Assembly: GCA_002840275.1 (NCBI GenBank)
Contig: PHAB01000010.1
Coordinates: 47,162 to 111,161, forward strand
DNA: 64,000 nucleotides
Reading direction: 5' to 3'
From: Firmicutes bacterium HGW-Firmicutes-14
GTDB taxonomy: Bacteria; Bacillota; Thermincolia; Thermincolales; UBA2595
Part shown: piece by piece, positions 1 to 9,150 of the stretch
Position numbering within the stretch: the stretch's first letter is position 1
Layout of the letters: every line of letters begins with the position of its first letter
The notes under the pieces: generated by a model
Told to the model about the DNA's origin: nothing
The model's database searches: none
What the model saw: only the letters and a program-made list of their open reading frames with translations
Translations under genes and position numbers: made by a program

Positions 1-1174
1 CTGCTTTACTTTGAATCTTGTCGGCCCTCATCAGTGCCGGCATAGATTCAGGTATGCCGTCTAAAATCGACTGCCGTATTTCGCCTTTCTCTTTCAATTC
101 CTTTTTTTTAATTTCCTCCCAGTTAACAGAAACTTCGGCACTGTTCCTGACACTGGTTGTGCCAAAAACATGAGGATGCCTCCTAATGAGCTTTTTTGAT
201 ATGACCTCAATAACATCATTCATATCAAAAAACCCGCTTTCCCTTGCTATCTCTGCGTGGAAGGTAATCTGTAATAATAAGTCTCCCAATTCTTCGCATA
301 ATTTATACATATTACCTTCATCAATTGCATCCAGGACTTCATAAGCTTCCTCAAGGAGATATTTCTTTAATGTCAGATGGGTCTGCTCACGGTCCCAGGG
401 ACATCCATCCTCATCCCGCAAGTCTCCCATGATATCGACAACAGTGTCAAGCGGGTACCGGCTGACCGAGGTTTTTGACTCCTGTAAAGGTGGCAGGTAA
501 ATACATGTTAAGTGGTCAATCCAGTCAAGCCTGTCCATCTCAAAAAGGGGAATTGTTTCTACCCTTTCCATACCCTTTATGCCTGCATTTCCGATTACCT
601 TTATAACATGCTCATCAGGATAGAATTCCATAAGTGAAATTTTAATTTCTGAGGCAACAAGCCTGTTATGTACCTGCATAATCACATTGGGAACCCCCGG
701 GTCAGGACGGTACTCCGGCCTGCTGCTGTCCAGGGCCAGTTGAAGTCCGTCGACCAGTTTGAGCCCTGGGGAGAGGTCCAGATTGGCGGCGACCAGCACA
801 GGATCCAGAAAGCTCATGGCAGGCATGACTTTATAGGTCAGACCTTTTTCCCCGGCCAGGTTAATTATTTTGGCAACAGCTTCTTCCCCCACCAGGGGAT
901 GTCCGGGCACCGCAAATACAACAGGCCCCTTTTCAGCAGCCTCTGTTACTTCACAGGCAATATGAAAATAAACTTCCTGAAAATTGGTATATCTCTCATA
1001 AAGATAGTCAAAAGTGCTGAATTTAATGCCCATTCCGGTAAGGTCCCCGGCCACCGGATGCCTGCCTGTACGCAAAAAAAGTTTACAGGCATTCTTCAGG
1101 ATTTCCAGCGTACCAACTGACAGGCACTCCATCCCCCCAGGGCCGAGACCCACTACAATAATACTCCTGTTCAT
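1..1174 (-). CDS. mazG: MazG/YabN-type nucleoside triphosphate pyrophosphohydrolase with N-terminal methylase-like domain (3' end cut by window edge)
   Basis: The frame starts at ATG 1174 behind a GGAGGGTGATC ribosome binding site and is still open at base 1, so about 391 codons are present and the C-terminus is missing. The N-terminus (MNRSIIVVGLGPGG) is the glycine-rich start of the tetrapyrrole (SAM) methylase fold. About residues 250-390 hold the MazG signature: CPWDREQTH, then EEAYEV, then EELGDLLLQ, which supplies the acidic metal ligands for hydrolysing NTPs to NMP plus pyrophosphate. This two-domain architecture is that of B. subtilis YabN. It follows the spoVB-like gene by 20 bp, the same order as in B. 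subtilis. The role of the methylase-like half is not known from the sequence. Confidence 0.9.
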   Translation of the reverse strand, partial: MNRSIIVVGLGPGGMECLSVGTLEILKNACKLFLRTGRHPVAGDLTGMGIKFSTFDYLYERYTNFQEVYFHIACEVTEAAEKGPVVFAVPGHPLVGEEAVAKIINLAGEKGLTYKVMPAMSFLDPVLVAANLDLSPGLKLVDGLQLALDSSRPEYRPDPGVPNVIMQVHNRLVASEIKISLMEFYPDEHVIKVIGNAGIKGMERVETIPLFEMDRLDWIDHLTCIYLPPLQESKTSVSRYPLDTVVDIMGDLRDEDGCPWDREQTHLTLKKYLLEEAYEVLDAIDEGNMYKLCEELGDLLLQITFHAEIARESGFFDMNDVIEVISKKLIRRHPHVFGTTSVRNSAEVSVNWEEIKKKELKEKGEIRQSILDGIPESMPALMRADKIQSKA

Positions 1175-1194
1175 GATCACCCTCCACGGCTTAT

Positions 1195-2772
1195 TCACCT
1201 TCTGCCAAACAATCTGGGGATAATGACCGGAATTGGCATACCGGTCTGTCTCAGCATACCGGTTGCCAGCAGGACAATAGAATATATAACTGCTCCCAAA
1301 AGAACAGAAGCCAAAGTTGCCCAGGAACTCCCCATGATTATTGTTAATTCCCCATAGGAGAAATATACCCCTACAGCCATTATTGTAGCAGCTACAGCAG
1401 GCTTAATCAACACTGCGGTAAAATTCGGCTTCCATCCGGTAAGGCTCCGGATAAAAACACAGTTCATATATGAACACATCAAAAACCCGCATACAGTACC
1501 GGCTGCAGCCCCGATTATTCCTATCTGGGGAACAGCTGTAAGAGTATAATTTACAATGAATTTCACCACACCCCCCAATGCAAGATTAATTACCGGTATA
1601 AAGGTTTTCCCCATTCCCTGCAGAATTCCTGCCGTTGTCTGATGCAGCCCAAGAAGCAGGGCAGCCGGGGCAACATATACCAGGGGGATCCCGGCTTCAG
1701 GACATTTATACAACAGGTTGGCAATGGGGGCAGCCAGTACAGCAAGACCTATACTCGCCGGAAGGCATACCAGAACGGTTATCTGTACTGCACTGTCAAT
1801 CTGTCTTCTAACCTCGTAAAAATTTCTCCTTTCTACTAAACGGGAAATTTCCGGGACGAGGGCTGCAGCCAGGGAAATTGTTATAACAGTTGGCAGGTTA
1901 ATCAGGGTAACAGCGCCCCCTGCTAATTGCCCGTATAATTCGGCCGCCCTGGAAACTGAATACCCGGCAAGGTGCAGGCGGACCGGCACAGTCAATGCGT
2001 CAAGGGTTTGCATAACCGGCAGGACTAATCCTCCCAGGGAAATCGGCAGGGCCAAAACTATGACCCTGTACAGGATTTGAAATACCCCGGCTGAACCGCT
2101 GCCCCTAAAACCTGCAAAAGACGCCGGTGCTGCTATAAAAAATGACCTTAATAAATAAAGCCCTGTCAGGAATAAAGCCCCTGTCGCTGCCCCGGTGACC
2201 GCCCCGAATGTGGCTGCAGCTGCTGCAAATTCAACCCCGCGGGGCAGAAATATATAGGCCCCAATCAGTACCGTAATAACTCTGATAAACTGCTCCAAGA
2301 CCTGTGAATATGCTGTAGGGGCCATTTCCTGAAATCCCTGAAAATACCCCCTTAATACCGACAGGATACCCACAAAAAAAACAGCCGGGGAAATAGCCAT
2401 AATCCCATAAACGGCTCTGGGGTCATGAAGCACCTCACAGGCCAGGAATCCGGCCCCTCTGTATAATGCAGCTGAAAGCAGCCCGGACGTTACTATAATG
2501 AACAACATAGATACCCGGATAATTTTTGCCACATCACCGTAATCCCTGCGGGCAAGGCTTTCGGAAATGAGTTTTGAGATTGCCACCGGAATTCCGGCGC
2601 TGGAAACTGCCAGAAGGATTGTGTATAAGGGATATGCCATCTGATACAAGCCCATACCTTCAGAACCGACAACCCTGAAAAAAGGAATGCGATACAAGGC
2701 CCCCAGCAGCTTGCTTACCAGCCCCGCTATTGATAGTACTACCGCTCCTTTAATAAATGACTGTGCTGTCAA
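1195..2772 (-). CDS. spoVB: SpoVB-like polysaccharide/lipid flippase (MOP superfamily)
   Basis: A 525-residue, very hydrophobic protein with about 14 predicted membrane segments. The N-terminus (FIKGAVVLSIAGLVSKLLGALYRIPF, quoted here only as the region of residues 6-30) is typical of the SpoVB/YabM/MurJ-like exporters of the MOP flippase superfamily, which move lipid-linked sugars across the membrane. In B. subtilis SpoVB is needed for spore cortex synthesis. The start is a TTG at 2772 preceded by GGAGGTATAAGTGA. It sits between spoVT and mazG as in B. subtilis (yabM). Paralogues of this family are common, so the exact cargo is inferred from position and not proven. Confidence 0.85.
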   Translation of the reverse strand: MTAQSFIKGAVVLSIAGLVSKLLGALYRIPFFRVVGSEGMGLYQMAYPLYTILLAVSSAGIPVAISKLISESLARRDYGDVAKIIRVSMLFIIVTSGLLSAALYRGAGFLACEVLHDPRAVYGIMAISPAVFFVGILSVLRGYFQGFQEMAPTAYSQVLEQFIRVITVLIGAYIFLPRGVEFAAAAATFGAVTGAATGALFLTGLYLLRSFFIAAPASFAGFRGSGSAGVFQILYRVIVLALPISLGGLVLPVMQTLDALTVPVRLHLAGYSVSRAAELYGQLAGGAVTLINLPTVITISLAAALVPEISRLVERRNFYEVRRQIDSAVQITVLVCLPASIGLAVLAAPIANLLYKCPEAGIPLVYVAPAALLLGLHQTTAGILQGMGKTFIPVINLALGGVVKFIVNYTLTAVPQIGIIGAAAGTVCGFLMCSYMNCVFIRSLTGWKPNFTAVLIKPAVAATIMAVGVYFSYGELTIIMGSSWATLASVLLGAVIYSIVLLATGMLRQTGMPIPVIIPRLFGRR

Positions 2773-2853
2773 TCACTTATACCTCCAAAATTTATTCCTC
2801 TTAATGTTTATTTTGGGAGGCAGTGATTTATTATTTCCTCTGGAAACAAATAA

Positions 2854-2875
2854 GGACTGTCTGTAAAGACAGTCC
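2854..2875 (-). terminator. Rho-independent terminator downstream of spoVT
   Basis: A 9-bp perfect stem (GGACTGTCT/AGACAGTCC) with a GTAA loop lies 11 bp past the spoVT stop. On the minus strand it is followed by CTTATTTGTTT, a moderately T-rich tail, so termination may be partial and the spoVB-like gene downstream could receive read-through. Confidence 0.6.
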
Positions 2876-2885
2876 CCTTAGTATA

Positions 2886-3455
2886 TCATTGTTCCATCTG
2901 TTTTGCCAAAAACCCAGCCGCAGTTTCAGCGAGCTTGAGTTCCATATCAGACATTTGGACCCCTTCTTCTTTAGAGAGAAGAATTACTGCACCGATGGGA
3001 TCGCCTTCAGCAATGATCGGGGCAATTACCTCCGCTGTGAATTTACAGGGCTCGTCTTCATCTCCTTCAAGGATAGGGCAGTTTTTATAATTCATGTGAG
3101 TGCTAGGTTCATTTATCAATACAGGTTTACGGTCTTCCATAACCTTTTCAATGGCAAGTCCGATAGATTTATTGATAAATTCCTTCTTGGGTGCACCCGA
3201 AACAGCAATAATGGTATCTCTGTCAGCAATACAGGCAATATGTCCAATAGCTTCGTACAGAGAATCCGCATATTCCTTCGCGAAATCACCCAACTCACCT
3301 ATGGGAGAGTATTTTTTAAGAATAACCTCTCCTTCTCTATCAACGAAAATCTCCAGAGGGTCCCCTTCGCGGATTCTTAGGGTTCTTCTGATCTCTTTCG
3401 GGATAACTACGCGTCCTAAGTCGTCTATTCTGCGCACTATACCGGTCGCCTTCAT
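2886..3455 (-). CDS. spoVT: Stage V sporulation protein T (AbrB-type transcriptional regulator with GAF domain)
   Basis: A 189-residue protein. Residues 1-50 are an AbrB/SpoVT swapped-hairpin DNA-binding domain (MKATGIVRRIDDLGRVVIPK). Residues 55-185 match the SpoVT GAF-like sensory domain. SpoVT tunes sigma-G-dependent gene expression in the forespore. The start at 3455 is chosen over an upstream in-frame ATG because AAAGGAGGG lies just ahead and because family members begin MKATGI. It is flanked by prsA/mfd upstream and spoVB-like downstream, the B. subtilis order. A forespore-type promoter can be seen upstream (separate entry). Confidence 0.95.
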   Translation of the reverse strand: MKATGIVRRIDDLGRVVIPKEIRRTLRIREGDPLEIFVDREGEVILKKYSPIGELGDFAKEYADSLYEAIGHIACIADRDTIIAVSGAPKKEFINKSIGLAIEKVMEDRKPVLINEPSTHMNYKNCPILEGDEDEPCKFTAEVIAPIIAEGDPIGAVILLSKEEGVQMSDMELKLAETAAGFLAKQMEQ

Positions 3456-3506
3456 TAGTTTGTCTTCCCTCCTTTTCTGCACTATTTAGCAGTGACCTTT
3501 CACTGA

Positions 3507-3537
3507 TAGTATATAACACAGGAGAGGGAATTATTCA
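3507..3537 (-). promoter_or_regulatory. Candidate sigma-G/sigma-F promoter of spoVT
   Basis: On the minus strand TGAATA (3532-3537) and TATACTA (3507-3513) are separated by 18 bp, close to the forespore consensus (TGAATA, about 17-18 bp, CATACTA). It lies about 50 bp upstream of the spoVT start. In B. subtilis spoVT is transcribed by sigma-G, which supports the reading. The -10 differs from the consensus in its first base. Confidence 0.5.
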
Positions 3538-3596
3538 TTATTTTCCATCGTTAGAATAAAAGTTGCCCGGTGACATTTCCCATAGTACCAGCAGCA

Positions 3597-4673
3597 TTAT
3601 TTCTTGGGGTCGGCAGGAGGCATCTGCGGCTGTTGGGGTGCATCTGCTGCCAGTTTATTGACAATCTTAGAATTCTTGCGCAGTTCTTCCATATATTCGC
3701 CAAACTTCTGCTGTTTCTTAATCATAGGCAGTTCTGTTTCGATTTTGTCCTTGGCTTCTTCAAAGGAAAGCTGCTTTTCAGGGGTGAAGGATTCCAGTTT
3801 TATTACATAGTAACCCTGGCTGGTTTTAACAGGTTCCTTTGTATATTCTCCTGCTTTGAGTTTTATCGCTGCCTCATCAAATTCAGGAACCATAACTGTT
3901 CCTTTGGCATATGGACTTGTCTGTGCCATATCCTTGACCAAACCGCCGTCATCCTTAAACCGGTCGTCTTCGGATTTCTCTTTGGCCAGCCCGGCAAAAT
4001 CAGTTCCTTTATCCAGTTCCTTGATAATATCTTCCGCTATTTTCTTAGCATCTGCTTCACTGCGGCCTACTTTTGGCACAGGCTGTCCCATCGCAGATGT
4101 CTGGTTCGGGTCGTCAAACTTGATAAGGATGGCCCGGGCCCCAATTTTTGCCGGGTCCTTATAGCGTTCCGTATTCTCGTCATACCATTTTTTCATTTCA
4201 TCTTCAGAAACCTTAACATCAGCGGTGACCTTCTCATAAAGGTTTGTATACGCAATCTTAAAGGCTTCACTGTTTTCGATATCCTTTTCGGTATAGCTAT
4301 ATTGTTTCAGGGCTTTTTTATACTCGGCCTCTCCGCCGAATTTCTCTATAATTTCATTGACTCTCTCGGTGATTGCCTTCGTATCGGGATAAACCTTTTC
4401 TTTTTTGGCGGCCTGTTCTAAGAGCAGTTTGTCAATCATGTCCTGCAGTGTCTGCTGTTCCAGGGCTTTTAACATCATTTGACCTTCTTGTCCGTTAAAT
4501 GACGCCCCCTGTTGCTCAAGAACCAGTTTTTCTTTTTCCATCCTTTTATCTAACTGGTCCTGGGTAATCTTTTCATCATTGACCTGAGCAACGGTTTTAT
4601 TACCACATCCGATAATCGAAATTGAGAACACAAGAACTATTATCAGGGCAATAATCCTCTTAAGGTTCACCAT
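3597..4673 (-). CDS. prsA: PrsA/SurA-like parvulin peptidyl-prolyl isomerase lipoprotein
   Basis: A 358-residue protein. The N-terminus is a lipoprotein signal: basic MVNLKR, a hydrophobic stretch, then the lipobox SIIGC with Cys at about residue 23. Residues 30-170 form a SurA-N/trigger-factor-like chaperone region. Residues about 175-305 are a parvulin rotamase domain (ARAILIKF, then DDGGLVKD, then SQGYYVIKLE). Proteins of this type fold exported proteins outside the membrane. The start has GGAGGG at good spacing. The C-terminus is Pro-rich (PQQPQMPPADPKK). In B. subtilis no such gene lies between mfd and spoVT, so the position is lineage-specific. It could be one of several PrsA paralogues. 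Confidence 0.88.
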   Translation of the reverse strand: MVNLKRIIALIIVLVFSISIIGCGNKTVAQVNDEKITQDQLDKRMEKEKLVLEQQGASFNGQEGQMMLKALEQQTLQDMIDKLLLEQAAKKEKVYPDTKAITERVNEIIEKFGGEAEYKKALKQYSYTEKDIENSEAFKIAYTNLYEKVTADVKVSEDEMKKWYDENTERYKDPAKIGARAILIKFDDPNQTSAMGQPVPKVGRSEADAKKIAEDIIKELDKGTDFAGLAKEKSEDDRFKDDGGLVKDMAQTSPYAKGTVMVPEFDEAAIKLKAGEYTKEPVKTSQGYYVIKLESFTPEKQLSFEEAKDKIETELPMIKKQQKFGEYMEELRKNSKIVNKLAADAPQQPQMPPADPKK

Positions 4674-4738
4674 GTAATACCCTCCCCTATTTAATCATAA
4701 ATCTATTATACTGCTACGATATTTAATATTCAAGTTCT

Positions 4739-7700
4739 TTATTCTCCCTGGTTTACTAATTTAGTTAACAGAATTTCCAGTTTCTCCAAGACTTCAGAAT
4801 CATCGAAACCCTTAATTTTCAAGATTATTTCAAAATGATGGGTGACGGAAAATGAAATCCTTCTCTTAAAATAGTCTGTCAGGACCGCAAGCTTTTCTAC
4901 TTTGATGTTTGAACCCTCATGAAACTTTATATTGACTGCATCCTTATGATGAATAATGCTGCTGACTCCTAACCTTGCCGCCAGGGACTTAATCCTCGCT
5001 ACGGCAACCAGGTTAACTACCGGAACAGGAATATCTCCAAAGCGGTCAGCCATTTCTTCCTCAATATCAGCTGAGTCAGCACGGTCCTCAACATGCATAA
5101 TCTTTTTGTAAATCTCAATCTTTGCAGCCGGGTCGGATATATAGCTGTCACTGATGAATGCATTTATATTCAAGTCAATACTGGGTTCAGGCAGCCGGTC
5201 GGAAACGGTCCCCCTGATTTCGTGGACAGCCTCCTCCAATAACCGGCAGTACATATCGAACCCAACAGCCATCATATGCCCGTGCTGCTCAGGCCCAAGG
5301 ATATTACCGGCACCTCTGATTTCCAGGTCCCTCATGGCGATTTTAAATCCGGCCCCGAATTCGGTAAATTCACGTATTGCCTGCAGGCGTTTTTCCGCTA
5401 TCTCTGAAAGACTTTTATCTTTTTTATAAGTGAAATAGGCATATGCCAGGCGGTGAGATCTTCCTACCCGCCCCCTGAGCTGGTGAAGCTGGGCCAGGCC
5501 CATTTTTTCCGCCTCATCGACAATCAGGGTATTTACATTTGGTATATCCAGACCGGTTTCAATAATAGTTGTACAAACCAGTATATTATATTCGCCGGCA
5601 ATAAAATCCAGCATATGTTTTTCCAGCTGATCTTCCTTCATTTGTCCGTGAGCCACCACGAGGCTGGCTTCGGGTATAACCGCTTTAAGCATTTTTGCCG
5701 TTTTGTCAATATCTTTTACCCGGTTGTGGACAAAGAACACCTGTCCCCCCCGGTCAATCTCACGCCGGAGTGAATCTGCTATTATTTCAGGGTTAAATTC
5801 TAAAACATATGTCTGTACAGGGAACCGGTCTTCCGGCGGGGACTCCAGAATACTCATATCCCTGGCCCCAATCATAGCCATGTGCAGCGTTCTGGGAATC
5901 GGCGTTGCTGTGAGAGTAAGTACATCCACCATCTGTCTAAGGTGCTTTAGCCTTTCCTTATGAGTGACTCCGAAACGTTGTTCTTCATCTATTATTACAA
6001 GACCCAAATCCTTAAAGGCAACATCTTCCTGGAGAAGGCGGTGGGTTCCGATGATTACATCTACCATACCTTTTTTTACATTGTTCAGGATCAGTTTCTG
6101 TTCCCGTGCGGTTTTAAACCGGCTGAGCATTTCTACCTGGATTGGATAGCCGGAAAACCGGTCGGTAAAGGTGTTATAATGCTGCTGAGCCAAAATTGTG
6201 GTGGGAACCAAAACAGCAACTTGTTTGCTGTCCATAACAGCTTTAAATACAGCCCTGATAGCAACCTCTGTTTTCCCGTATCCCACATCCCCGCATAAAA
6301 GCCTGTCCATAGGCCTGGCTAATTCCATATCCTGTTTGATTTCTTCGATAGCCCTAACCTGATCCGGAGTCTCCTCGAAAGGGAAAGAATCTTCAAATTC
6401 TTTCTGCCAAACGGTATCAGGTGAAAAACTAAACCCCGGAATCTTCTGTCTTGCCGCATATAGGGCTATCAAGTCATTGGCCAGGTCTTTGACAGATTCC
6501 TTAACCTTCTGTTTGACCCTATGCCATTCATGTCCACCAAGTTTATAGAGTTTTGGGGCAGTACCTTCTGCTCCCAGAAATTTCTGAATAAGTCCGATCT
6601 GGTCTGTGGGAACATAGAGCTTATCTTCACCCGAATACTTTACAAAAAGGTAATCTTTCCTGACACCGCCGACCTCCAGCTGCTTAATCCCCATATATTT
6701 TCCGATGCCGTGATTCACATGTACGACATAATCTCCGGGCCGCAGATCAGAAAAATGCTTGATTTTAGCCCCCTGCTGGGCTTGAGCCCGAACAGTGCGG
6801 GTCCTCTTGGGCTGCCTGTAAATTTCCCAGTCAGTGATTACGGCAAGTTTGACAGGAGTCATCTCAAAACCCGCCTCAAGTACACCACAGGTAATTACAA
6901 CATCTCCCGGCACGAGTCGCCTGGGAAGAACTTCTTCCATCCGGACAGAAAATCCCTGGTCCCTGAACAACCCTTCTATTTTCTGTGCCCTGGCAGGGGT
7001 ACTGGCAAATACCACTACCGAAAACCGGTTTTCTCTCAGAGTGCGGATTTCATCTATCAGCAGGTCGGTTTTTCCCTTAAACATATGCATGGTTTTGGCA
7101 CTGAAGTTTACAATGTTGCCCGGACGAACATCTGCCTGCCGGGGCAGGAGCGAATAACCAATCCTGGGGAAACGGTTAAATGCCTTGCTGATCTCATCAT
7201 AACTTACATGATTTTTAACCTGGGTGGGAAGTACCATCCCCTGTTCCAAAAGAGTTACATGAATTTCCGCCTGCTCCCTGACCCTGTTCTGCAGCAGTTC
7301 TTTCTGCCTGGATGGCTCTTCGATAAAAAATAATGTGCCCTGGGAAAAATAATCAAGGAGGGTTACACCGTCAGGATAAATAAAAGGAAACAGCCCGTCA
7401 ATTCCTTCAGGCACGAGGCCCTGTTCAAGTTTCTCGATTATTTCCCCCATCTTATCAGCCATGCGTTTATAAGCATCATTCTTCCCGGCCTTAAGAAGCA
7501 TGGATTTCTGGGAAACAAATTCTCTTCTGATGGAAGGCAGGGCCTCTAAAATACGATCTGCCGGAAAAACAGCTTCCTTGGCAGGTAAAACCGATACCTT
7601 ATTCAGCTTTTCCTGGGACCGCTGGGTTTCGATATTAAAATTCCTGATAGAATCAACTTCATCATCAAACAATTCTATCCGGACAGGGTTATCAATAGCC

Positions 7701-8263
7701 GGGGGATATATATCAAATATCCCGCCCCTGATACTGAAATGCCCCGGGCCTTCAACCATGTCCACCCTCTCATACCCCATATCAGCCAACCGGCCGGCAA
7801 ACTCAGAAAGGTTAAGCCTCTGTCCCGGCTCAATATCCAAACAGTACCCGGCAAAAATCCCCGGGGGCATAAGCCTCTTCATCAAGGCCTCGGCAGGTAA
7901 GACCAACACAGCATCTTTTGACCGGATGACACCGTGCAGGGCTTCCAGCCTTCCAGTCATGACCTCCCTGCTCTGGGCAATAGCTCCGAACGGGACCGGA
8001 TCGAGATCAGGAAACAGGAGTATCTCCCGGCCGGGCAGAAAAGCCTTAAACTCACTGACCTTCTTCTTTGCTGACTGAGAGCTTGCTGCCAGGAATACCA
8101 CCTGCTGTGCGTATCCATTTATCAACCCTGCCGTCAGGTAAGTTGCCTGGGTGGAAGACAGGCCGTAAACCATTTGGTACCCGGTTTTCCTTTGAATACC
8201 CCGGGCCAATGATACATAATCTTTGTTTTCAAGCAATGGCCGGTAAAAACCGTGTAGGGTCAT
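4739..8263 (-). CDS. mfd: Transcription-repair coupling factor
   Basis: About 1174 residues, the usual Mfd length. The N-terminal third is the UvrB-like module; the RNA polymerase-interacting (CarD-like) domain lies around residues 490-560 (LRPGDYVVHVNHGIGKY). The RecG-like translocase follows, with Walker A GDVGYGKT, a DEEQ box and the motif GRVGR; the C-terminal TRCF domain ends the protein. Mfd removes RNA polymerase stalled at DNA lesions and recruits UvrA. The ATG at 8263 is preferred to an upstream TTG because GAGGACAATACA precedes it. Position between pth and spoVT matches B. subtilis. Confidence 0.98.
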   Translation of the reverse strand: MTLHGFYRPLLENKDYVSLARGIQRKTGYQMVYGLSSTQATYLTAGLINGYAQQVVFLAASSQSAKKKVSEFKAFLPGREILLFPDLDPVPFGAIAQSREVMTGRLEALHGVIRSKDAVLVLPAEALMKRLMPPGIFAGYCLDIEPGQRLNLSEFAGRLADMGYERVDMVEGPGHFSIRGGIFDIYPPAIDNPVRIELFDDEVDSIRNFNIETQRSQEKLNKVSVLPAKEAVFPADRILEALPSIRREFVSQKSMLLKAGKNDAYKRMADKMGEIIEKLEQGLVPEGIDGLFPFIYPDGVTLLDYFSQGTLFFIEEPSRQKELLQNRVREQAEIHVTLLEQGMVLPTQVKNHVSYDEISKAFNRFPRIGYSLLPRQADVRPGNIVNFSAKTMHMFKGKTDLLIDEIRTLRENRFSVVVFASTPARAQKIEGLFRDQGFSVRMEEVLPRRLVPGDVVITCGVLEAGFEMTPVKLAVITDWEIYRQPKRTRTVRAQAQQGAKIKHFSDLRPGDYVVHVNHGIGKYMGIKQLEVGGVRKDYLFVKYSGEDKLYVPTDQIGLIQKFLGAEGTAPKLYKLGGHEWHRVKQKVKESVKDLANDLIALYAARQKIPGFSFSPDTVWQKEFEDSFPFEETPDQVRAIEEIKQDMELARPMDRLLCGDVGYGKTEVAIRAVFKAVMDSKQVAVLVPTTILAQQHYNTFTDRFSGYPIQVEMLSRFKTAREQKLILNNVKKGMVDVIIGTHRLLQEDVAFKDLGLVIIDEEQRFGVTHKERLKHLRQMVDVLTLTATPIPRTLHMAMIGARDMSILESPPEDRFPVQTYVLEFNPEIIADSLRREIDRGGQVFFVHNRVKDIDKTAKMLKAVIPEASLVVAHGQMKEDQLEKHMLDFIAGEYNILVCTTIIETGLDIPNVNTLIVDEAEKMGLAQLHQLRGRVGRSHRLAYAYFTYKKDKSLSEIAEKRLQAIREFTEFGAGFKIAMRDLEIRGAGNILGPEQHGHMMAVGFDMYCRLLEEAVHEIRGTVSDRLPEPSIDLNINAFISDSYISDPAAKIEIYKKIMHVEDRADSADIEEEMADRFGDIPVPVVNLVAVARIKSLAARLGVSSIIHHKDAVNIKFHEGSNIKVEKLAVLTDYFKRRISFSVTHHFEIILKIKGFDDSEVLEKLEILLTKLVNQGE

Positions 8264-8317
8264 TGTATTGTCCTCATTTCTGATCAACCGACATTTTTAA
8301 AACAATCCGGGCACGCC

Positions 8318-8342
8318 AAAAACACCGGTTTATTTACCGGTG
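8318..8342 (-). terminator. Rho-independent terminator after the zinc-ribbon/PrsW-like pair
   Basis: A 7-bp stem (CACCGGT/ACCGGTG, 8323-8342) with a 6-base loop, followed on the minus strand by TTTTTGG. It lies between the small Cys-rich gene (ends 8445) and mfd (starts 8263), so mfd probably has its own promoter. Confidence 0.65.
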
Positions 8343-8404
8343 GAGGTTAATCGCAATCCAGAAAGAGCTTCAGCATCACTTGCTAAAGCTCAAAACACGG
8401 CCTC

Positions 8405-8422
8405 TTATGAAAATTTTCATAA
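8405..8422. repeat. 18-bp perfect palindrome in the mfd upstream region
   Basis: TTATGAAAATTTTCATAA is self-complementary and is embedded in a longer near-symmetric stretch (GGCCTC...AAGCC). It lies 140 bp upstream of mfd. It may be an operator or part of a transcript hairpin; nothing in the sequence identifies the binding protein. Confidence 0.45.
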
Positions 8423-8444
8423 AAGCCCTCTTGGCAAAAGATAC

Positions 8445-8684
8445 TTAGTGTATCAGAGGGTTCCGGAAAAATACCAGGTCATCTTCACTACCGAGTCCAA
8501 GCGCCCTGGAGCACTCGCCACAGGTTGAAGAAACCAGGACATCCGAATTACCGGCATCCTCTAATATTATATCCTGTGCTCCCGTATCAGTCAAGAATTC
8601 AATGTCCTCAGAAGCTTCCTCTTCAGGAGCCAGGGTTTCATGAAATATCTTATCACAACAATTACAGATAAACCTCATTTTCAC
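8445..8684 (-). CDS. Small Cys-rich (zinc-ribbon-like) hypothetical protein
   Basis: A 79-residue acidic protein beginning (V)KMRFICNCCDKIF and containing a second pair, STCGECS, near residue 54. Two closely spaced Cys pairs about 45 residues apart suggest a zinc ribbon. The start is a GTG at 8684, seven bases after GGAGGT; the downstream ATG at 8678 is too far from that site. It begins 5 bp after the preceding PrsW-like membrane gene, so the two are likely co-transcribed. I do not recognise the family beyond this and assign no function. Confidence 0.65.
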   Translation of the reverse strand: MKMRFICNCCDKIFHETLAPEEEASEDIEFLTDTGAQDIILEDAGNSDVLVSSTCGECSRALGLGSEDDLVFFRNPLIH

Positions 8685-8689
8685 CGGGG

Positions 8690-9085
8690 TTACCTCCTTT
8701 TCCTTACCACAAACCTCAGGACAACCATATTCCACAGCATATGAATCATATATCCGGCAATCACCGCCAACAGAATGCTTTGGCGTTTTTCCAGGACCAG
8801 AAAAGTCGCGTATCCATAAAAAACATGTCCTGCCAATCCGGTCAGGCCGGCCTTCAGCCCTCTTAGCCCGGCGCCCCATGCGTCATAAATACCCTCGATT
8901 AAGCCAAATATCCCGTGAGTTAATACCAGTGGGCTGCCGGTCAGAAAAGCCGTTCCGCTCTTTGCCGTCTCTTCAATAAGAGGCGACAGGAATACAATTA
9001 CCCCGGTACCGGCAATTTTCAGGGCTGCCCGGTTTCCCGCCCAGGAAACAGCTGCGGCAATAATCCCGGCTATGAGAAACCGCAT
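8690..9085 (-). CDS. Small membrane protein with PrsW-like intramembrane protease motifs
   Basis: A 131-residue protein with about four membrane segments and a good ribosome binding site (GGGAGGGATGTT). Three polar motifs sit inside hydrophobic segments: PLIEETAK (residues ~34-41), HGIFGLIEGIYD (~57-68) and GHVFYGY plus IHMLWN near the C-terminus. These resemble the EExxK, FxxxE and His motifs of the PrsW/CPBP glutamic intramembrane proteases. It is much shorter than B. subtilis PrsW (about 220 residues). Its place in the pth-mfd interval corresponds to B. subtilis yabK but it is not similar in type. Protease activity is an inference. Confidence 0.6.
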   Translation of the reverse strand: MRFLIAGIIAAAVSWAGNRAALKIAGTGVIVFLSPLIEETAKSGTAFLTGSPLVLTHGIFGLIEGIYDAWGAGLRGLKAGLTGLAGHVFYGYATFLVLEKRQSILLAVIAGYMIHMLWNMVVLRFVVRKRR

Positions 9086-9150
9086 AACATCCCTCCCGAT
9101 ATATTACCCTTATATTGGGCAGTTTTGGTATTATTTATACAACTGACGTT

